From Solen grandis (Eukaryota; Mollusca; Bivalvia; Adapedonta; Solenidae): a DNA stretch of 64,000 bases. The DNA lies in the NCBI GenBank assembly GCA_021229015.1, contig CM037782.1, positions 59,124,414-59,188,413 on the forward strand, in the 5' to 3' direction. A model generated the notes under the pieces. The model searched no databases. It was not told where the DNA came from and was given only the letters and a program-made list of their open reading frames with translations. Below are positions 33,113 to 45,423 of this stretch, piece by piece. Made by a program: the position numbers and the translations under genes. Within the stretch, counting starts at the first letter, position 1. The number at the start of each line of letters is the position of its first letter.

Positions 33113-33620
33113 GCCATATTAAAGGATTTAGGCGTCTTTTTGTAAAGATGATATTTTTAATTATTTTTAAGAACAACAGAACTGATAAAACAATTAAAAT
33201 AAACAAGCTGTCAGTTACCATTATGACCATAGACCCAAAATTATATGATTTATTGGTTAAAGCACAGTTGATGACTGTCTTAGAAAGTTACAAGCGTTTT
33301 TTCCACCAATCTCTGATTTGATTTTTGTCCTTTCCTGCATGGATAACTCCAAAGGTACATTGCAGAGCCTCAGAATTAATGGTCATTTCAGATTTTACAT
33401 ACAGCTTGACAATGTAAGCATTGAAAACAAACGCATTTAATTTATATCTGTGTTGGATATTCTCGTATAGGAACTTAGACACCTTCGTATCTGAAATGAA
33501 ACCAAGTAAAATCAAGTGACCTCAATTTTTAATAAGGCTGATAGTGAACGTTATAGGTCAACCATGACCTCCTTGTTCTGAGTGTTTCTTGTGATATATC
33601 ATGTACTGGATACTTGTGCG

Positions 33621-33654
<34 letters not shown>

Positions 33655-33734
33655 TGTGTGTGTTCTAGGGAAGACTATATGAACTTTGTGTTGGTTGAAC
33701 TGGTTTTGTAAGGACGATGGAAATCGGAAACTCA
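32237..33734. other. No gene seen; two microsatellites
   Basis: Contains a (TA)n run at about 33069-33111 and a (GT)n run at about 33622-33652. Other frames look random. Confidence 0.5.
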
Positions 33735-33738
33735 CGTC

Positions 33739-34145
33739 TTGGTCAAAAAGTACTTAAAGGCACATAAAGATAATCCTGAATTTTACCAGGAACTGTCAGA
33801 TAAAATGGCTATATATGATGACAGTATTTTTATTCTAGCAGGAGATTTTAACTTGGTTCTTAATCCAGATATAGACGCATTTAATTATATAAATGTAAAC
33901 AATACGAAAGCACGGGAAAAGGTTTTAAGTATCATTTCAAACTTCACAGTTGTAGATCCTTGGAAGATCATTTAGAAGATAAGCAATATACATGGTATAG
34001 GAAAACCCCTATTAAAAGAGCAAGGCTTGATTTTTTCTTAGTTTCAGATTATTTGTTCACAGGCATTAACAAAACTGCAATTATGCGCGGCTATCGTTCA
34101 GATCACTCTTTGATATATTTGTCTTCAGATTTTAGAAAATTCTAA
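33739..34145 (+). pseudogene. LINE endonuclease domain remnant
   Basis: Two overlapping frames (33739-33975 and 33960-34145) together give the C-terminal two thirds of an APE-like endonuclease, with AGDFN and SDHSLI motifs. The N-terminal catalytic region with the conserved Glu is missing because of 5' truncation, and a frameshift near 33965 splits the rest. Confidence 0.82.
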
Positions 34146-35179
34146 AAAAGAAAGTTCAATATTTCTTTACTTAGAGATCTGTCCTATGTGAATGGAATAA
34201 AAATATTATTAAAGAAACGATATAACAATATGCTATTAAAATTCCCACTGGAAACAATATTAATGAAATTCCATTGCTGTCTCTCAAATTTAGTATCAGT
34301 GATCAACTTTTCTTTGAAATGTTATTATTGGCAATAAGAGGTAAGACAATTAGCTATGCACATAAGGAAAAAGAAAGATATTAATAAGAAAATGTTATTT
34401 TGAAAGAAATCGAACATTTGGAAAAACAGAGTAATCTTGATTTGGACAAGTTAGAGTCGGAAAAACAGGAACTTTTAGAATTCCGAAAAACAAAAATACA
34501 GGGGACAATGATTAGATCTAAGGCAAAATGGATACAGGAGGGAGAAAAAACCCTACTATTTTTGTAACATGGAAAATCAACACTTTGTTTCAAAATTAAT
34601 GAATAGATTACAAAACAAGGCTGGTAAATTTTTAAATACACAGGATGAAATATTGCTAGAAAGAATCATTATGAAAATTTATATAGAGCCAATGATATTG
34701 GCGATTTCTCTTTAGAAACAATTTTCAATAATATATCAGTTCCAAAATTGACTGAAAATGAAAAAATGTCAATTGAAGGTGATTTATCACTTTCTGAGAT
34801 GTTAAATAGCTTAAAAAGGATGTCAAATAATACAAATCCTGACAGTGATGGTTTTACAGTTGAAGTTTTTCTTGAAAGAAATAGGAATGTTTTTAGTATG
34901 GGCAATTAATGATGTATTTTAAATTGGAGAACTTTCAGTTACACAGAAACAAAGAGTAATAACATGTATTCCCAAAGGAAATAAAGATACATCATTATTA
35001 AAAACTGGAGGCCCATATCTTTGTTAAATATAGCATATAAAATTGCATTTTTATCTCTAGCCTTTAGAATTAAAATACACTAGGCAATGTCATACATGAA
35101 AATCATACAGGCTTCTTGCCAGGAAGACTCATGTCCACCAATATTAGAATGTTATATGATAAATTATTTTATACTGAAA

Positions 35180-36039
35180 AACATAATATACCAGGTCTTG
35201 TGCTACTGATTGACTTTGTGGCAGCTTTTGATATCGTATACCGTATCGAGGAAATTCATGACTAAAGTTTTTGACCTTTTTAATTTTGGTCCTTCAGTTA
35301 GGAAATGGATATCTATATTTTATACCAGTATCGAATCTTCTGTGGTGGTCAATGGACATATGTCGGACTGGGTTTTTATTCATAAGGGCTGTCGTCTAGG
35401 TGATCCTCTGTCACCCTTCCTGTTCATTCTCTGTGCTGAAATTCTTTCATTTTTAATACGGAGTAATAAAAGCATAAAAGGAATCCGCATACAAGGTCAA
35501 GATTATAAAATTTCGCAATATGCTGATGATACATCATTATTTTTAATGTTACTTTAGAGTCTCTTTTAAATACAATGAACATTTTAAAATTATATGGGAG
35601 AATCTCTAGCCTTAATATAAATACAGATAAAACAAAATTGATATGGATTGGGGCACATAAAAATAGTAACACTATTCTTTGCCCAGAATATAACTTTACT
35701 TGGGTTAAAGATACTCTTACAGTTCTTGGTGTTAAATTTTCAACAAATTTGTTGGAAATAACAGATATCAATTATGATGATAAAGTGGAGGAGGTAAAGA
35801 AATTGATTCACAGTTTGTCAAAAAGATTGCTGTCACCTTTAAGTAGACTTGTGGTTATTAAATCTCTTTCTCTGGCAAAGTTAAATCACTTAATATTGGG
35901 TATTCCAAATCCTTCACAAGAAAAAAATAATGTCATACAAAATATGTTTTATAGTTTTCTTTGGAATGGATCTATAGATAAAAGAGATACCATTATACAG
36001 GATTACAAATTGGGCGGGCTAAAGTGGTTGATGTATTAA
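35180..36039 (+). pseudogene. LINE reverse transcriptase remnant
   Basis: LIDFVAAFDIV (about 35203-35235) carries the first catalytic Asp, and YADDT carries the Asp pair. Between them lie VVVNGHMSDWVFIHKGCRLG and DPLSPFLFILC. After a TAG at 35555, the downstream frame (35575-36039) continues into the thumb (SSLNINTDKTKLIWIG, LSPLSRLVVIKSL, FYSFLWNG). A frame change near 35235 and the TAG abolish the full protein. Confidence 0.85.
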
Positions 36040-37093
36040 GTTTCGTAAATAGTTTGAAAGTCACCTGGTTAAGACGAATATTGTATATGAATAATAAATT
36101 CAGTCATTTAGTTGAAAGTACTTGTCCGTTCATAAAATCCATGTATAAATATGGCATAGACTTTGTTAAGTCACACCTTAAGCAAAATTTAAACCCTTTC
36201 TAGAGGGATACATTGCAGGCTTATTGTAATTTTACTCAGAAAGTAATAGTATCAGACAAGTTAAGTCACCTAGTAAACATTTGGTATAATCCAAATATTA
36301 AAGGTCGGGGTTCAAGCATTTGTTACAAAAAATGGGTTGCAGCTGGAATTATGTTTGTAGGGGAATTTATTGATAGTCAGGGTGATTATACTAATTTAGA
36401 GAATTTAACAGAATTTATCATGTTAGGACTAACTTATTAGAATTTAATGGCATAATTGCAGCTGTCAAACAATATTTCAAAGTGATAGAAATAAAATATA
36501 CTCAGGCAAAGAGCTTTTATCCCCAAATGCCTTTGACATTAAATATAAAAAATCAATTTACAAAACAATTTGTAACAAAAGTCAAGTACCAAAATCTTTT
36601 GAAAAATGGAAAAAAAGAATTGGCAGATATTACCGAGGTAAATATAAATACAGACAATTTATGATAGAGCTTTTAAGATAACAAAAGACCAAAAACTGAT
36701 CTGGTTACAATATAGAATTAATCATAAATACTTGGTACAAATTTTTTTAAAGAAAATGAATATTAGCCATTTTAAAAAAATTTTTCTAAAATAATAAGTT
36801 TTAATAATAAATTGCAAGAGTGGAAGGTTAATGGAATATTGTTTGGTAATTGTAAATTGGGTCAAATTATAAACACAATTCTAATGCAGGCAAAATACTT
36901 TAATTACACTAATAAAATGAAAAAAAAAACAACAACCAAAAAACCAAAACAACAAATACCCAATAGTGAAAATTTAAAAAAACAACAACAAATTGTGGAA
37001 TTTTATAATGTAGATAGATACCTGGCAACAAAGTATATGCAAATTCAGAAATTTGAAGCATCTTGGGGACAATATATAAATCTCATTCAGTAA

Positions 37094-38414
37094 TAATTCA
37101 TATTATTCTCTGAATTCAAAGGCTGTCCTGTTTTTATGTCAACGTAATGGATAGGATCCATTGTGCATCTGTGCAAAACTCGGTGCTATTTGTAGAATAT
37201 ACCTGTAGCTCTTGTATGTAAAAATGGAAGGATACTATAGTCCAGCTACTGAGACCTTAGATATTGATTAGATTTTTCCTTTTTTTTTAGTAAAACATAA
37301 TGAATATTAATTGTTTATGTGACGGTATTATTGTAAACATTTTCATCATAATTATAGAGAAATTTTAAATAACGCAAAATATATGGTTCAACAGTTTATT
37401 ATCTAAACCCTTTATGTTTGATACAGAAACCTGTGTAAAGTAGGTAAAAGCAAAAGGGTAAAAAGAAATACATATAGAAAAGGGAAAATTATTGAAAAAG
37501 ATATAATAAGATTTCCTCCCTTTATTTTATACGTAAATATAAGTAATATCTATAGGTATTATATAAGAGTGTATAGGTTAACATTGTGCTATTATACATA
37601 TTATTTACTCTTGCAAAGTATGTAATGTTGAAATATAGCACATGTAATGTTCCTATATTTTTATTTTTTAGTTATTTGAATTAATATCAGTGGCATATAA
37701 ATTATTTTCTTCTTGTTAAACCCCCATTCTAATGTAAAAGTATGATAAAGGTGTAATAAGTTTTTTAATGATATGAAAAAGACCTGTAATAAAAAAGAAT
37801 ATTTTAAATTTTTTAAAATATTTGAGTGGAATAAACAAAAAATTTTATTTTAAATTTTTAAAACTAATCAAAAGATTTTTGTGGAATATGTGAACATTTT
37901 TTTTCTGCTGAACTGGTTGAAATTAAATAATAATAAATCAATGTACTTAATTACAAATATTTGTTACATTGGAAAATTGAAAATTTCATTAGAAAATTAT
38001 TTTTTTCTAAAATATTTTCCATATATTTTTGCAAATTTGTAAAACTTTAGGTTGCAAACATTGTATTTCACTATCTAGTACAGAAGTATCTTAACCTTTG
38101 TTTAATGGGTTTTTTTCTATAAATATTTTCATGCACTTGGAAAACTTGTAAGGTGGTATGGCGGATGACCCCGACCCCATAATACCTATGATGGGGGACT
38201 AAATAGGCTACGAATTTTTCGTGGCTGAAAATTGAAAATAAAAAAGTAATTCGAGGCGGACTCCGAGGATGGAGAATTTGTTTTACATCTCTACTATTCT
38301 ACTATTCATTTACGTATAAGTCAATAAAGCGTTAAAGTTTTACTCATCTACAACAACATACAATGATACAAAGTTCTGCCATCGTATTTTCACCATTTCA
38401 TTTAAGCAGGATCT
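37094..38414. other. Very AT-rich, no gene seen
   Basis: Probably partly the old LINE 3'UTR. No open frames of note. Confidence 0.5.
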
Positions 38415-38720
38415 CTATAGTTTGGGAGGCAGGTGTCGTAGGGTGTTTTGGACAACAACAATAACATGATTTAAAGCAAACAAATAACCTCCTTTTGAAA
38501 TAACTAGTAAACCGTGATATGTGACAACGTCAGAACCTGTGCATTTGAATGTCCATTGTGATTTTAGCCGGCAGACGACATGATAATCACACTTTTGAAC
38601 CATTTCCGGCATTGGCAGACCGGAATTATCGAAATGACCAGAATGACTTACAGGCAGGCACTTCCGGTGACAAAACCACGCATCTGACAGTGAACAGTTC
38701 CAATAGTACATGAAGCTCTG
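38415..38720 (-). other. Unrecognised cysteine-containing open frame
   Basis: A minus-strand frame of about 100 codons in a locally GC-richer patch reads YYWNCSLSDAWFCHRKCLP, then GHFDNSGLPMPEMVQKCDYH and KSQWTFKCTGSDVVTYHG. The regular Cys spacing and Trp/Gly content look like part of an extracellular domain. A CAG just upstream could be a splice acceptor, and CCTGTAAGT inside could be a donor. I cannot name the domain. The end (QNTLRHLPPKL stop) may be real or intronic. Confidence 0.3.
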
Positions 38721-38811
38721 TTCCACAGTTATTTTGAGATTTTAGTTCATTTTAGCGCAAAGATTGGCAATTTTGTGATAAAGAGAATGAAACTCTTGAA
38801 ATTGATTTGAT

Positions 38812-39020
38812 ATTTCACCACAATAAAATGTGATTTTCTCACAAAAAATGCAATCTTTTACTACAAAAAGTGTTTTCCTATCATTACAATAAAATGCGAT
38901 CGTAGCTACACTAAAATATGATCTTTTACTACAATAAGACGTACTATTTCACAGCAATAATGTGTGTCATTACACTAACATGTGATCTTTCACTTCAATA
39001 AAATGTGATCTTTCCTAATA
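38812..39020. repeat. Degenerate short tandem repeat, unit about 28-30 bp
   Basis: The phrase CAATAAAATGTGATCTTT and variants (CAATAAAATGCGATC, CACTAAAATATGATC, CAATAAGACGTACT) recur about seven times at roughly 28-30 bp spacing, with heavy divergence. This is an old minisatellite. Confidence 0.7.
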
Positions 39021-41151
39021 AACAATCCATGCTTATTGTCCACACAGCTCTCTAAATTTGTTTTATTCTCTTCTCCCTCTCTTTTTTCCTTTTTTGTGAT
39101 TGAATTCTCATTTTACCAATAGCTGTTATTTACTGAAGCATATATATAATTATCCGTAAATAACGAAAATAATCATACACCGGCACCAGCATCCAATGTA
39201 GAGCAAAACCCCTCCGTCAATTTACGAATCAATACGCTCTTAATTTAGCTGTGCATTCGATCGTAAAAGCAATAGATAATTGTTTCTGCTATCCGCATAT
39301 ATATATGAAATCAAGACAATTTTCTAGCTCTTAAATAACACGCCAAGCTGTTTCCCCGCGGTAACCCGGTGTTATATAAGAATATTAGGAGTTATAGCGA
39401 GCCCGTTGGTTCAAACCTACCCATAGTTACGTTTATAATGGGTGTATGAAAAATACACAAAATTACTAATTACAACTCAGGGAGCAGTATCATCACTAGT
39501 ACAGAATACAGAAACTTCTATTTCCGGCATTCATTATAACAGCATCCTCTTTATAACAGCAGTAGTTTTGAAAACTAAAGCGCATTATCCTTCTATGGCT
39601 CTATTCTTTACAATGGCAATTTCTTTATAACAGCAAAATTCGTTGGAACAAACACCGCTGTTGTAAAGAGAGTTGATTGTATATAAATTAGATTACATAC
39701 TATCAAAATATAGAGTAAAGGTTTCCTTATCAAACCAAATTTATAGATGTACATGTACTATACTCGCAATATCTTCATATCGATCTAAAATACTAAAAAA
39801 CGTTGCATTTTAAACGATGCAAAGTCATCGGATATCGGATATGTGGCCATTAAGTACAATTTAAGTAACTTTACAACCTCGTTAAATTGCGAAGCATTTC
39901 TGGTATTAAAATAATTACAATCTATGAGAAATAATGGACCTTTAAGATGTAAAACATCAGTTTGAGTTATGGGAGACAAACCTAATTATAAACATTTGTG
40001 TATGTAAGATAGTTTAATGACGAAAAATGTTTTAAATTTGCATACATCTAGGACATAATAATGTATATACCGTATATATTACATATCAAAAACATGATCG
40101 CGAAAAAAGTATAATTCAGCTGAAGAGAAAAAGAAAATCTGTAAAAATAAGAACATCCATTTCTTGATAACACTTTAATTCCCTCTTCAGACTTCAGAGA
40201 TTCCATATATCAAGGCATACTATACATGATAAAACGTATATGAAAATGAAATTGATCCAAAGAAGACGCGGTATTTTCAAAATTAGCCTCACTCTACTGG
40301 ATGTTTTTCTTTCATTGTTGTCGGTGACAATGGCTATACACGTATACCTAAAAGTCACTGGCAACGTTCTTGGTCTTTAATTTATGATAGGGCGTAATTA
40401 ATTGTTTGTATCTGTAAGTTATAAAAGCAAATGTCTCATAGCAACCGTGTCTTTTGTTACAATGGTTGATAAATGTCATTTGTTGTCATGATTTAGATTC
40501 TAAGACCATAATAAACGCGCCAGTCCGACAATCGTCAATTTAGATCATTTTAGATTGGAAGGAAATGTGCCGCAATGACCATGGCTATATTAATGCTAGA
40601 CTGATCACGCGACATTCTATCTAGTCGACTTCCGGCCTCGTTCTGAATATATGGAAACAAACCCTTACGGTCTTAGCTTGTATTGTGCGATACGATAATG
40701 CATTTAAATACGTAAGACTATCTTGCAGATGTTTTTTAATGTATACAAGCTTATACGGGTAATATAGTACTTAGGCCATTCACTTTAGTAACTATGGATG
40801 ATGATAATAACGCCTCTTAGTTCATCTATGGTCTGTTCTTTAAGCTGAAGGGATAAAAACTATAGAGTCGTCCTGAATAACAACTATAAATTGATGGTTC
40901 AACCTTGGTTCACATTCGGATGACCTCTTTACATTATTAACAGAGCAGCTGGACTGTAGATGAAGTAAACTAAGTATTGTCACAAACCATAGATACTGTG
41001 GCATGTTATCGAACTGCCTCAATATGTCAAAAGAACAGACCTATATTAGCTATGTCTATCTTTCTTATCCTTAATCTATTGAATTTGTATTTATATGTAT
41101 GTCAAACTTTATTGAATAAATATATTTAAACCAATTTGTTAAAAATATTGG

Positions 41152-41186
<35 letters not shown>

Positions 41187-42118
41187 GAGTTATAAAACAA
41201 AAAAATAAATCGCAAGAGCTTTGCTTGCTGAATTGTTGAATCACTTTAATAGAATATACATGCATGTATGTCTTAAAAGTTTAAATTACATTCATTCAGA
41301 ACAAAATGTTACCAGCGTACATGTACTATAACGTCCAGCTTTACTTAATACCTATAGGACGTATTTTCGCTGGAATACGGCTACGATCGATTATATCAAC
41401 TGTATTAATTTTATTTTGACTTAAACCAGTTTCTTTTCAACCTATTCAATATTGCCCCAAACTCTCAGTTTGATTTTTTTTAATTAACATGTGAAGTACA
41501 GCATGTATCTTCCTCATTATACATGAAACGTATGTTATTTTATGATATGATATTTTGACCTACTTTTTACAGTTAAGAATTTATTTTTATAATACATGCT
41601 GTATACTTCAATTTTCAACAATTTAGATTTCAGTACTTATATCAGACATCTAATTAGGTATGTAATGGGTATTGGTAGAAAAACACACACGATTACGGAA
41701 TGTAGGAAGTATATATTATAAAATACATATTTCTATATATGTATATTCTAAAAATCATTCAACATATTTGCATTGAATCTGTATTGATTTAGGAAGATGT
41801 ATTATGCAGGTAAACCTTATACTGATTATACCGTCCACTTAAAATATGTAAATATACGTAGTTGAAATTTATAAATGCCAAGTTGCACGTAAAATGTTCA
41901 GCCGAATAAACAGGCAACAAATATATCTTAAGACCAAAGAATATTGTAAGGATTAAATCAGAGTCTTGACATTTTAAGGAGCCCTTCATGGGCTATATCT
42001 AGCATAGGTTAACGTTCCTTAGTGGTATTTACTTCACTGAATCTAGAAAATTCTTAATTCCTTTGTCAATACAACTACTATACACGATTTCTCTCGTCAT
42101 CGCTGTCAGTAGCAGACG
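39021..42118. other. No gene recognised
   Basis: 39480-39690 repeats TTTATAACAGC several times and looks like interspersed repeat. A (GA)n tract lies at 41154-41182. Other frames are short and without domain character. Confidence 0.45.
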
Positions 42119-42394
42119 TCAAAAACTAATACAGACGCCATTACGGTGACATCTGTAAGCAAATGAAGACGCTTCAACAAATGGGTATCTTTGATTGGAA
42201 CCACTCGGCGTAAACATGGTCGCGAGAACAATATTGAAGGCAGATACCGTGATCCTGTTGCTATAAATATTCATTTCCAATTCCCTGGAAGTCTCGTCTG
42301 CTTGTTTATTCCATCTAAGGATGATTACATCTGATACCGCACACCCCCACAAGAAACTGGCCGTTGTGAGCTCGTTAGTCGATGTTGTTTGCAA
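42119..42394 (-). other. Unrecognised open frame, 91 codons
   Basis: Minus-strand frame with balanced composition (TTASFLWGCAVSDVIILRW, then SSFAYRCHRNGVCISF and stop) in a GC-richer patch immediately upstream of tandem unit A. No family recognised, and no paralogue found near units D or B. Confidence 0.2.
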
Positions 42395-43584
42395 GAAGTG
42401 AGATTTTTACTGATCAGAAAGGGCACATTTCATATTGTAATGCTAGGTTTTCGGTTTAACATCAGCATATTGCAAAATTACAATATGTAATATATAAATA
42501 TAGGAGCTTCTAGTGTATATTCAACCATATGTCTTCCATTTTCCGCTTAATGAAAGTCCCGATGGCTTAGTTTCCATGTAAGAACATAGATGTGTAAGAA
42601 TTACCTCCCTTTTGTAAAGAATTGATAAGGTGTGAACTTCGGTAAGAATGCAGTGAATAAACAGTTAATTGCATTTATCCTTATCTGTACTCTACTGAAA
42701 ATAGGGACGATGCAGGTATTAGAGGAAAAATAAAGATCATTCGAAATGGATGCTATGTCTTTGTTATGATGCGTTGTTCACAATTACCACCGATTGTGGG
42801 AATTGATTTTTATTAACATAGGCCATTCGACAGAGTGTCAGATCTCTGTCTGCATAAGAGAGATTAGCCCATAGAAAATAAAGAATTTGCAGAGGAACAG
42901 TTTTGTGAGAATATATTTTTGGTCCACCTTTTACTAAAAATTACATTTCATGTGCGGACACATTGTCCATCAGCTAAACTTGAAATATTTATTAGTCATT
43001 TGATTAATTTCCTAACATTAGTGAAATTGATATTCAAATTACTTTTTTTTAATATTTTCACACATACTGAACAAAACATATTTGTGATGGAGAACCCATT
43101 TGCGTGTAGAGATGATTGTATTACGGATTGAATATATAAGATTTTAATGTTGAACTATAAAGAATGCTTTTATAAATACTGTTTAATTACTGGTATTTTT
43201 TTCGACTGAATCATCCGAAAGGAACAAAAACAAAACATTTTTTTGTTCTATCTCAGCTAAATATTTAATGATATTAGTTGTCATATATTTTCAGTTATTG
43301 TATTGTTCATTTCATATCCACTTAGTTTCCTTTTGAAATCTTAAAAATGTTGCATTATTAAGCAAATGTAATGTAAAACAAAACGACGTATTGTATCTGA
43401 TTTCTAATACCGTAACCCCTCAAGAACCCCCTGCACAGAAATATATTTCCGTAGACGCGATGGCCCTTGTCTAATCTACCTTTGGTATTATTTAAAGCAC
43501 CGATGGCTTGCACTTCCCATCTGAATCTTAGTGTTATATCTTTGACCTGACATCATTTTTGAGAGGAAGCAACAGAAAGAGAAA

Positions 43585-43803
43585 ATGAAAAATGCTGAAG
43601 AACTTCCACCTCCTCTTCATCCAGAACGTTTACAAACTCACCATTTAAATAACCATGAGCATTTTCATGAAGGATTTAATAATTTTCACACCTGTACTAG
43701 TACGCTTTTTCTTGAAATATTCTTATGCATTTTAGGACATTATTTTATAGAACTTGATTGGGATCAGTATCCTTTGCGAAAAGAATTAAAACAAAATTTC
43801 TGA
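43585..43803 (+). CDS. Candidate first exon/ORF of tandem family (unit A)
   Basis: 72 codons starting MKNAEELPPPLHPERL, with a His/Asn-rich stretch (THHLNNHEHFHEGF) and then a hydrophobic segment (TLFLEIFLCILGHYFI). The paralogous position in unit B (58938) also has an ATG, and its first 23 residues align without gaps (MSDAEVLLPSLYPECL). The non-coding sequence just before both ATGs is also alike (GAAGCAACAGAAA). A conserved start and frame in two diverged copies argue for a once-coding N-terminus. A possible splice acceptor (TTCTTATGCATTTTAG) lies inside the second half, so the true exon may be shorter. No family recognised. Confidence 0.35.
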   Translation: MKNAEELPPPLHPERLQTHHLNNHEHFHEGFNNFHTCTSTLFLEIFLCILGHYFIELDWDQYPLRKELKQNF

Positions 43804-44249
43804 CGGTTTCTTATAACCAGACGAGTCTGGTTTATTCGCTTCAAATGCTTATTATCGACCCGTTCCTAGTGTTTCAAACATGTACACCCATGTCTTATTT
43901 CCCATTAAATACCTTTCTATTATTGCAGCTTTTGAATGCTTCAGAAATTTACGAGATCACTTAATCTTTACCCTTTGATCTTGAATCAATTTATGATGAA
44001 CCAAACGAACACATTTATTTTCGAAGCACTAGGTCCTGTGTCTGTATCGTATGGACTGCTCCTTCTGAAATTCCACAATCAAAGCGGTGCATAAATGTAT
44101 GGAAACCCACACGAAACACCTACTCTTTATTATCGTTCAGCAGTAAATAAGAAACTGTTACGTTTATGCATTACATGATAAGTGCAGCTTTCTGGAAATA
44201 TATTACGTGATGGGATATTTTTTATGGTTCAATTTATATTTAGATGTTT

Positions 44250-44251
44250 CT

Positions 44252-44296
<45 letters not shown>

Positions 44297-44690
44297 ATAT
44301 ATCTATATTTATGAGGTAATACGTAGGATGGTTCCCCGACTTAGCTCCACAAAATGGTGGGGACAATGAAAGGGGAATACTCGGCAATTCTCGGCTAAAA
44401 ACCGGTAGGTTAGCTTCATTGGATGGATTTGATCCAACAGATATTATTTTCGACCAAACAATGTTTCCAAAAGTTTTTGGTAAAAGATTATGATCAGATC
44501 CTCGTCGGATCCCGTTGGCCATTTCTTCGAAATTATTTATCCACCAAGCTTGGCCTGGAATTTCAGTTAAAAACATGGGCTTGAAATTGACATTCATACC
44601 TAGAATATCACACATCTTTTGATGAATATCTCGCTCAGGCAGAATTACCTCGGAACGAGGTTTTAATTTTTACACCATCATTAAATTGTC
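44250..44690 (-). other. Antisense open frame in unit A, coding strand undecided
   Basis: On the minus strand an open frame of about 120 codons reads EVILPERDIHQKMCDILGM and then EIPGQAWWINNFEEMANG. The start of this segment is also conserved in units D (VILPERDIYQKSCDILDM) and B (ILPELDIHQK). On the plus strand the same DNA reads SFDEYLAQAELPRNEVLI (A), PFDECLAQGVSPRN (B) and SFDKCLAQGESP (D). Conservation therefore fits either strand, and only expression or substitution analysis would tell. The far end runs into a (TA)n tract. Confidence 0.25.
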
Positions 44691-44976
44691 AGGAAATGTA
44701 TACACGGAGAGATTTTACACTTATTTAAACCTTTTGTCCCGAGGGGAAAAGAACGAACAAACAGGTTTATAATATTGACGAAATACATCTTCCCATGGTT
44801 TTCCGCAAACAAAAAGGACAAGCCTTTGGGTTCCATGAATTGGTAAGTGCACCACACACACTTATTCTCCTTTTTGATTCTACTGAATTCCTCTATTATA
44901 GAAGTGTGACATAGGATGTTTGAGTTGAGATTGAGACTGTGATTGAAGAATCTGAAAACGAATGGACCTTTTATTC

Positions 44977-45017
<41 letters not shown>

Positions 45018-45297
45018 CCTTACCGGCCCACTCGTCATACCAGCCATTTTGTATATTTAGATCACTTTTCTACGTGTGTTTTTCATCTCATATCGTAACA
45101 AAAAGAGACTGATGATCAAAAACTAGATTCTGACGACGGATTCCGATAATTTAAGCCATTATTTGAACAATGGTATTACCAATGTATTCATTTGTAAAAT
45201 GATAACGCTGTTTTTTCTTGTACTGCAATGGATTAAAAACGCAATGATGGACAATCGCCTACCGGTGGTCTCCTATATTTTTTTCTCATTCTAAAGC

Positions 45298-45423
45298 ATG
45301 ACACCAAGAGATAAGGATTTGTTTGCTGTAATTGTTTGGATTCACATAATCCACTTTATTTTAATTGTCTTGTTCAAACAAGGCTTAATTACCGAGATAA
45401 TTTATCACAACGTTGCCGGCTAG
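45298..45423 (+). CDS. Small open frame, paralogue of 61363-61545
   Basis: 41 residues starting MTPRDKDLFAVIVWIH, followed by LIVLFKQGLITEIIYH. The unit B copy has the same start and frame with a 12-nt in-frame insertion and mostly conservative changes. Unit D keeps TQRDKILMA but has ATA in place of ATG. The hydrophobic core could be a membrane segment. It may be a short protein or the last exon of a longer gene. Confidence 0.3.
   Translation: MTPRDKDLFAVIVWIHIIHFILIVLFKQGLITEIIYHNVAG

Larger units (their letters stand above)
33735..37093 (+). mobile_element. Decayed L1/Tx1-like LINE, 5'-truncated
   Basis: Plus-strand frames in order spell an APE-type endonuclease (IFILAGDFNLVLNPDID about 33826-33875; YTWYRKTP and RARLDFFLVS about 33990-34040; YRSDHSLIYL about 34094-34120) and a linker with many Glu/Lys. 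The reverse transcriptase follows (GCRLGDPLSPFLFILCAEIL about 35389-35448; QYADDTSLFL 35517-35547), with a long C-terminal region ending WGQYINLIQ. Endonuclease, RT and C-terminal parts are in separate frames, so several frameshifts and stops have accumulated. The 5' end starts abruptly at about 33735 inside the endonuclease. The box style fits the L1/Tx1 group. Confidence 0.9.

Noticed and set aside
33024..33321. Frames with poly-(Ile-Tyr)
   Set aside because: Translation of a (TA)n microsatellite; the same applies at 44258 and 62291.
35424..35771. 115-codon minus-strand frame in the second LINE
   Set aside because: Lies opposite clear reverse transcriptase motifs on the plus strand.
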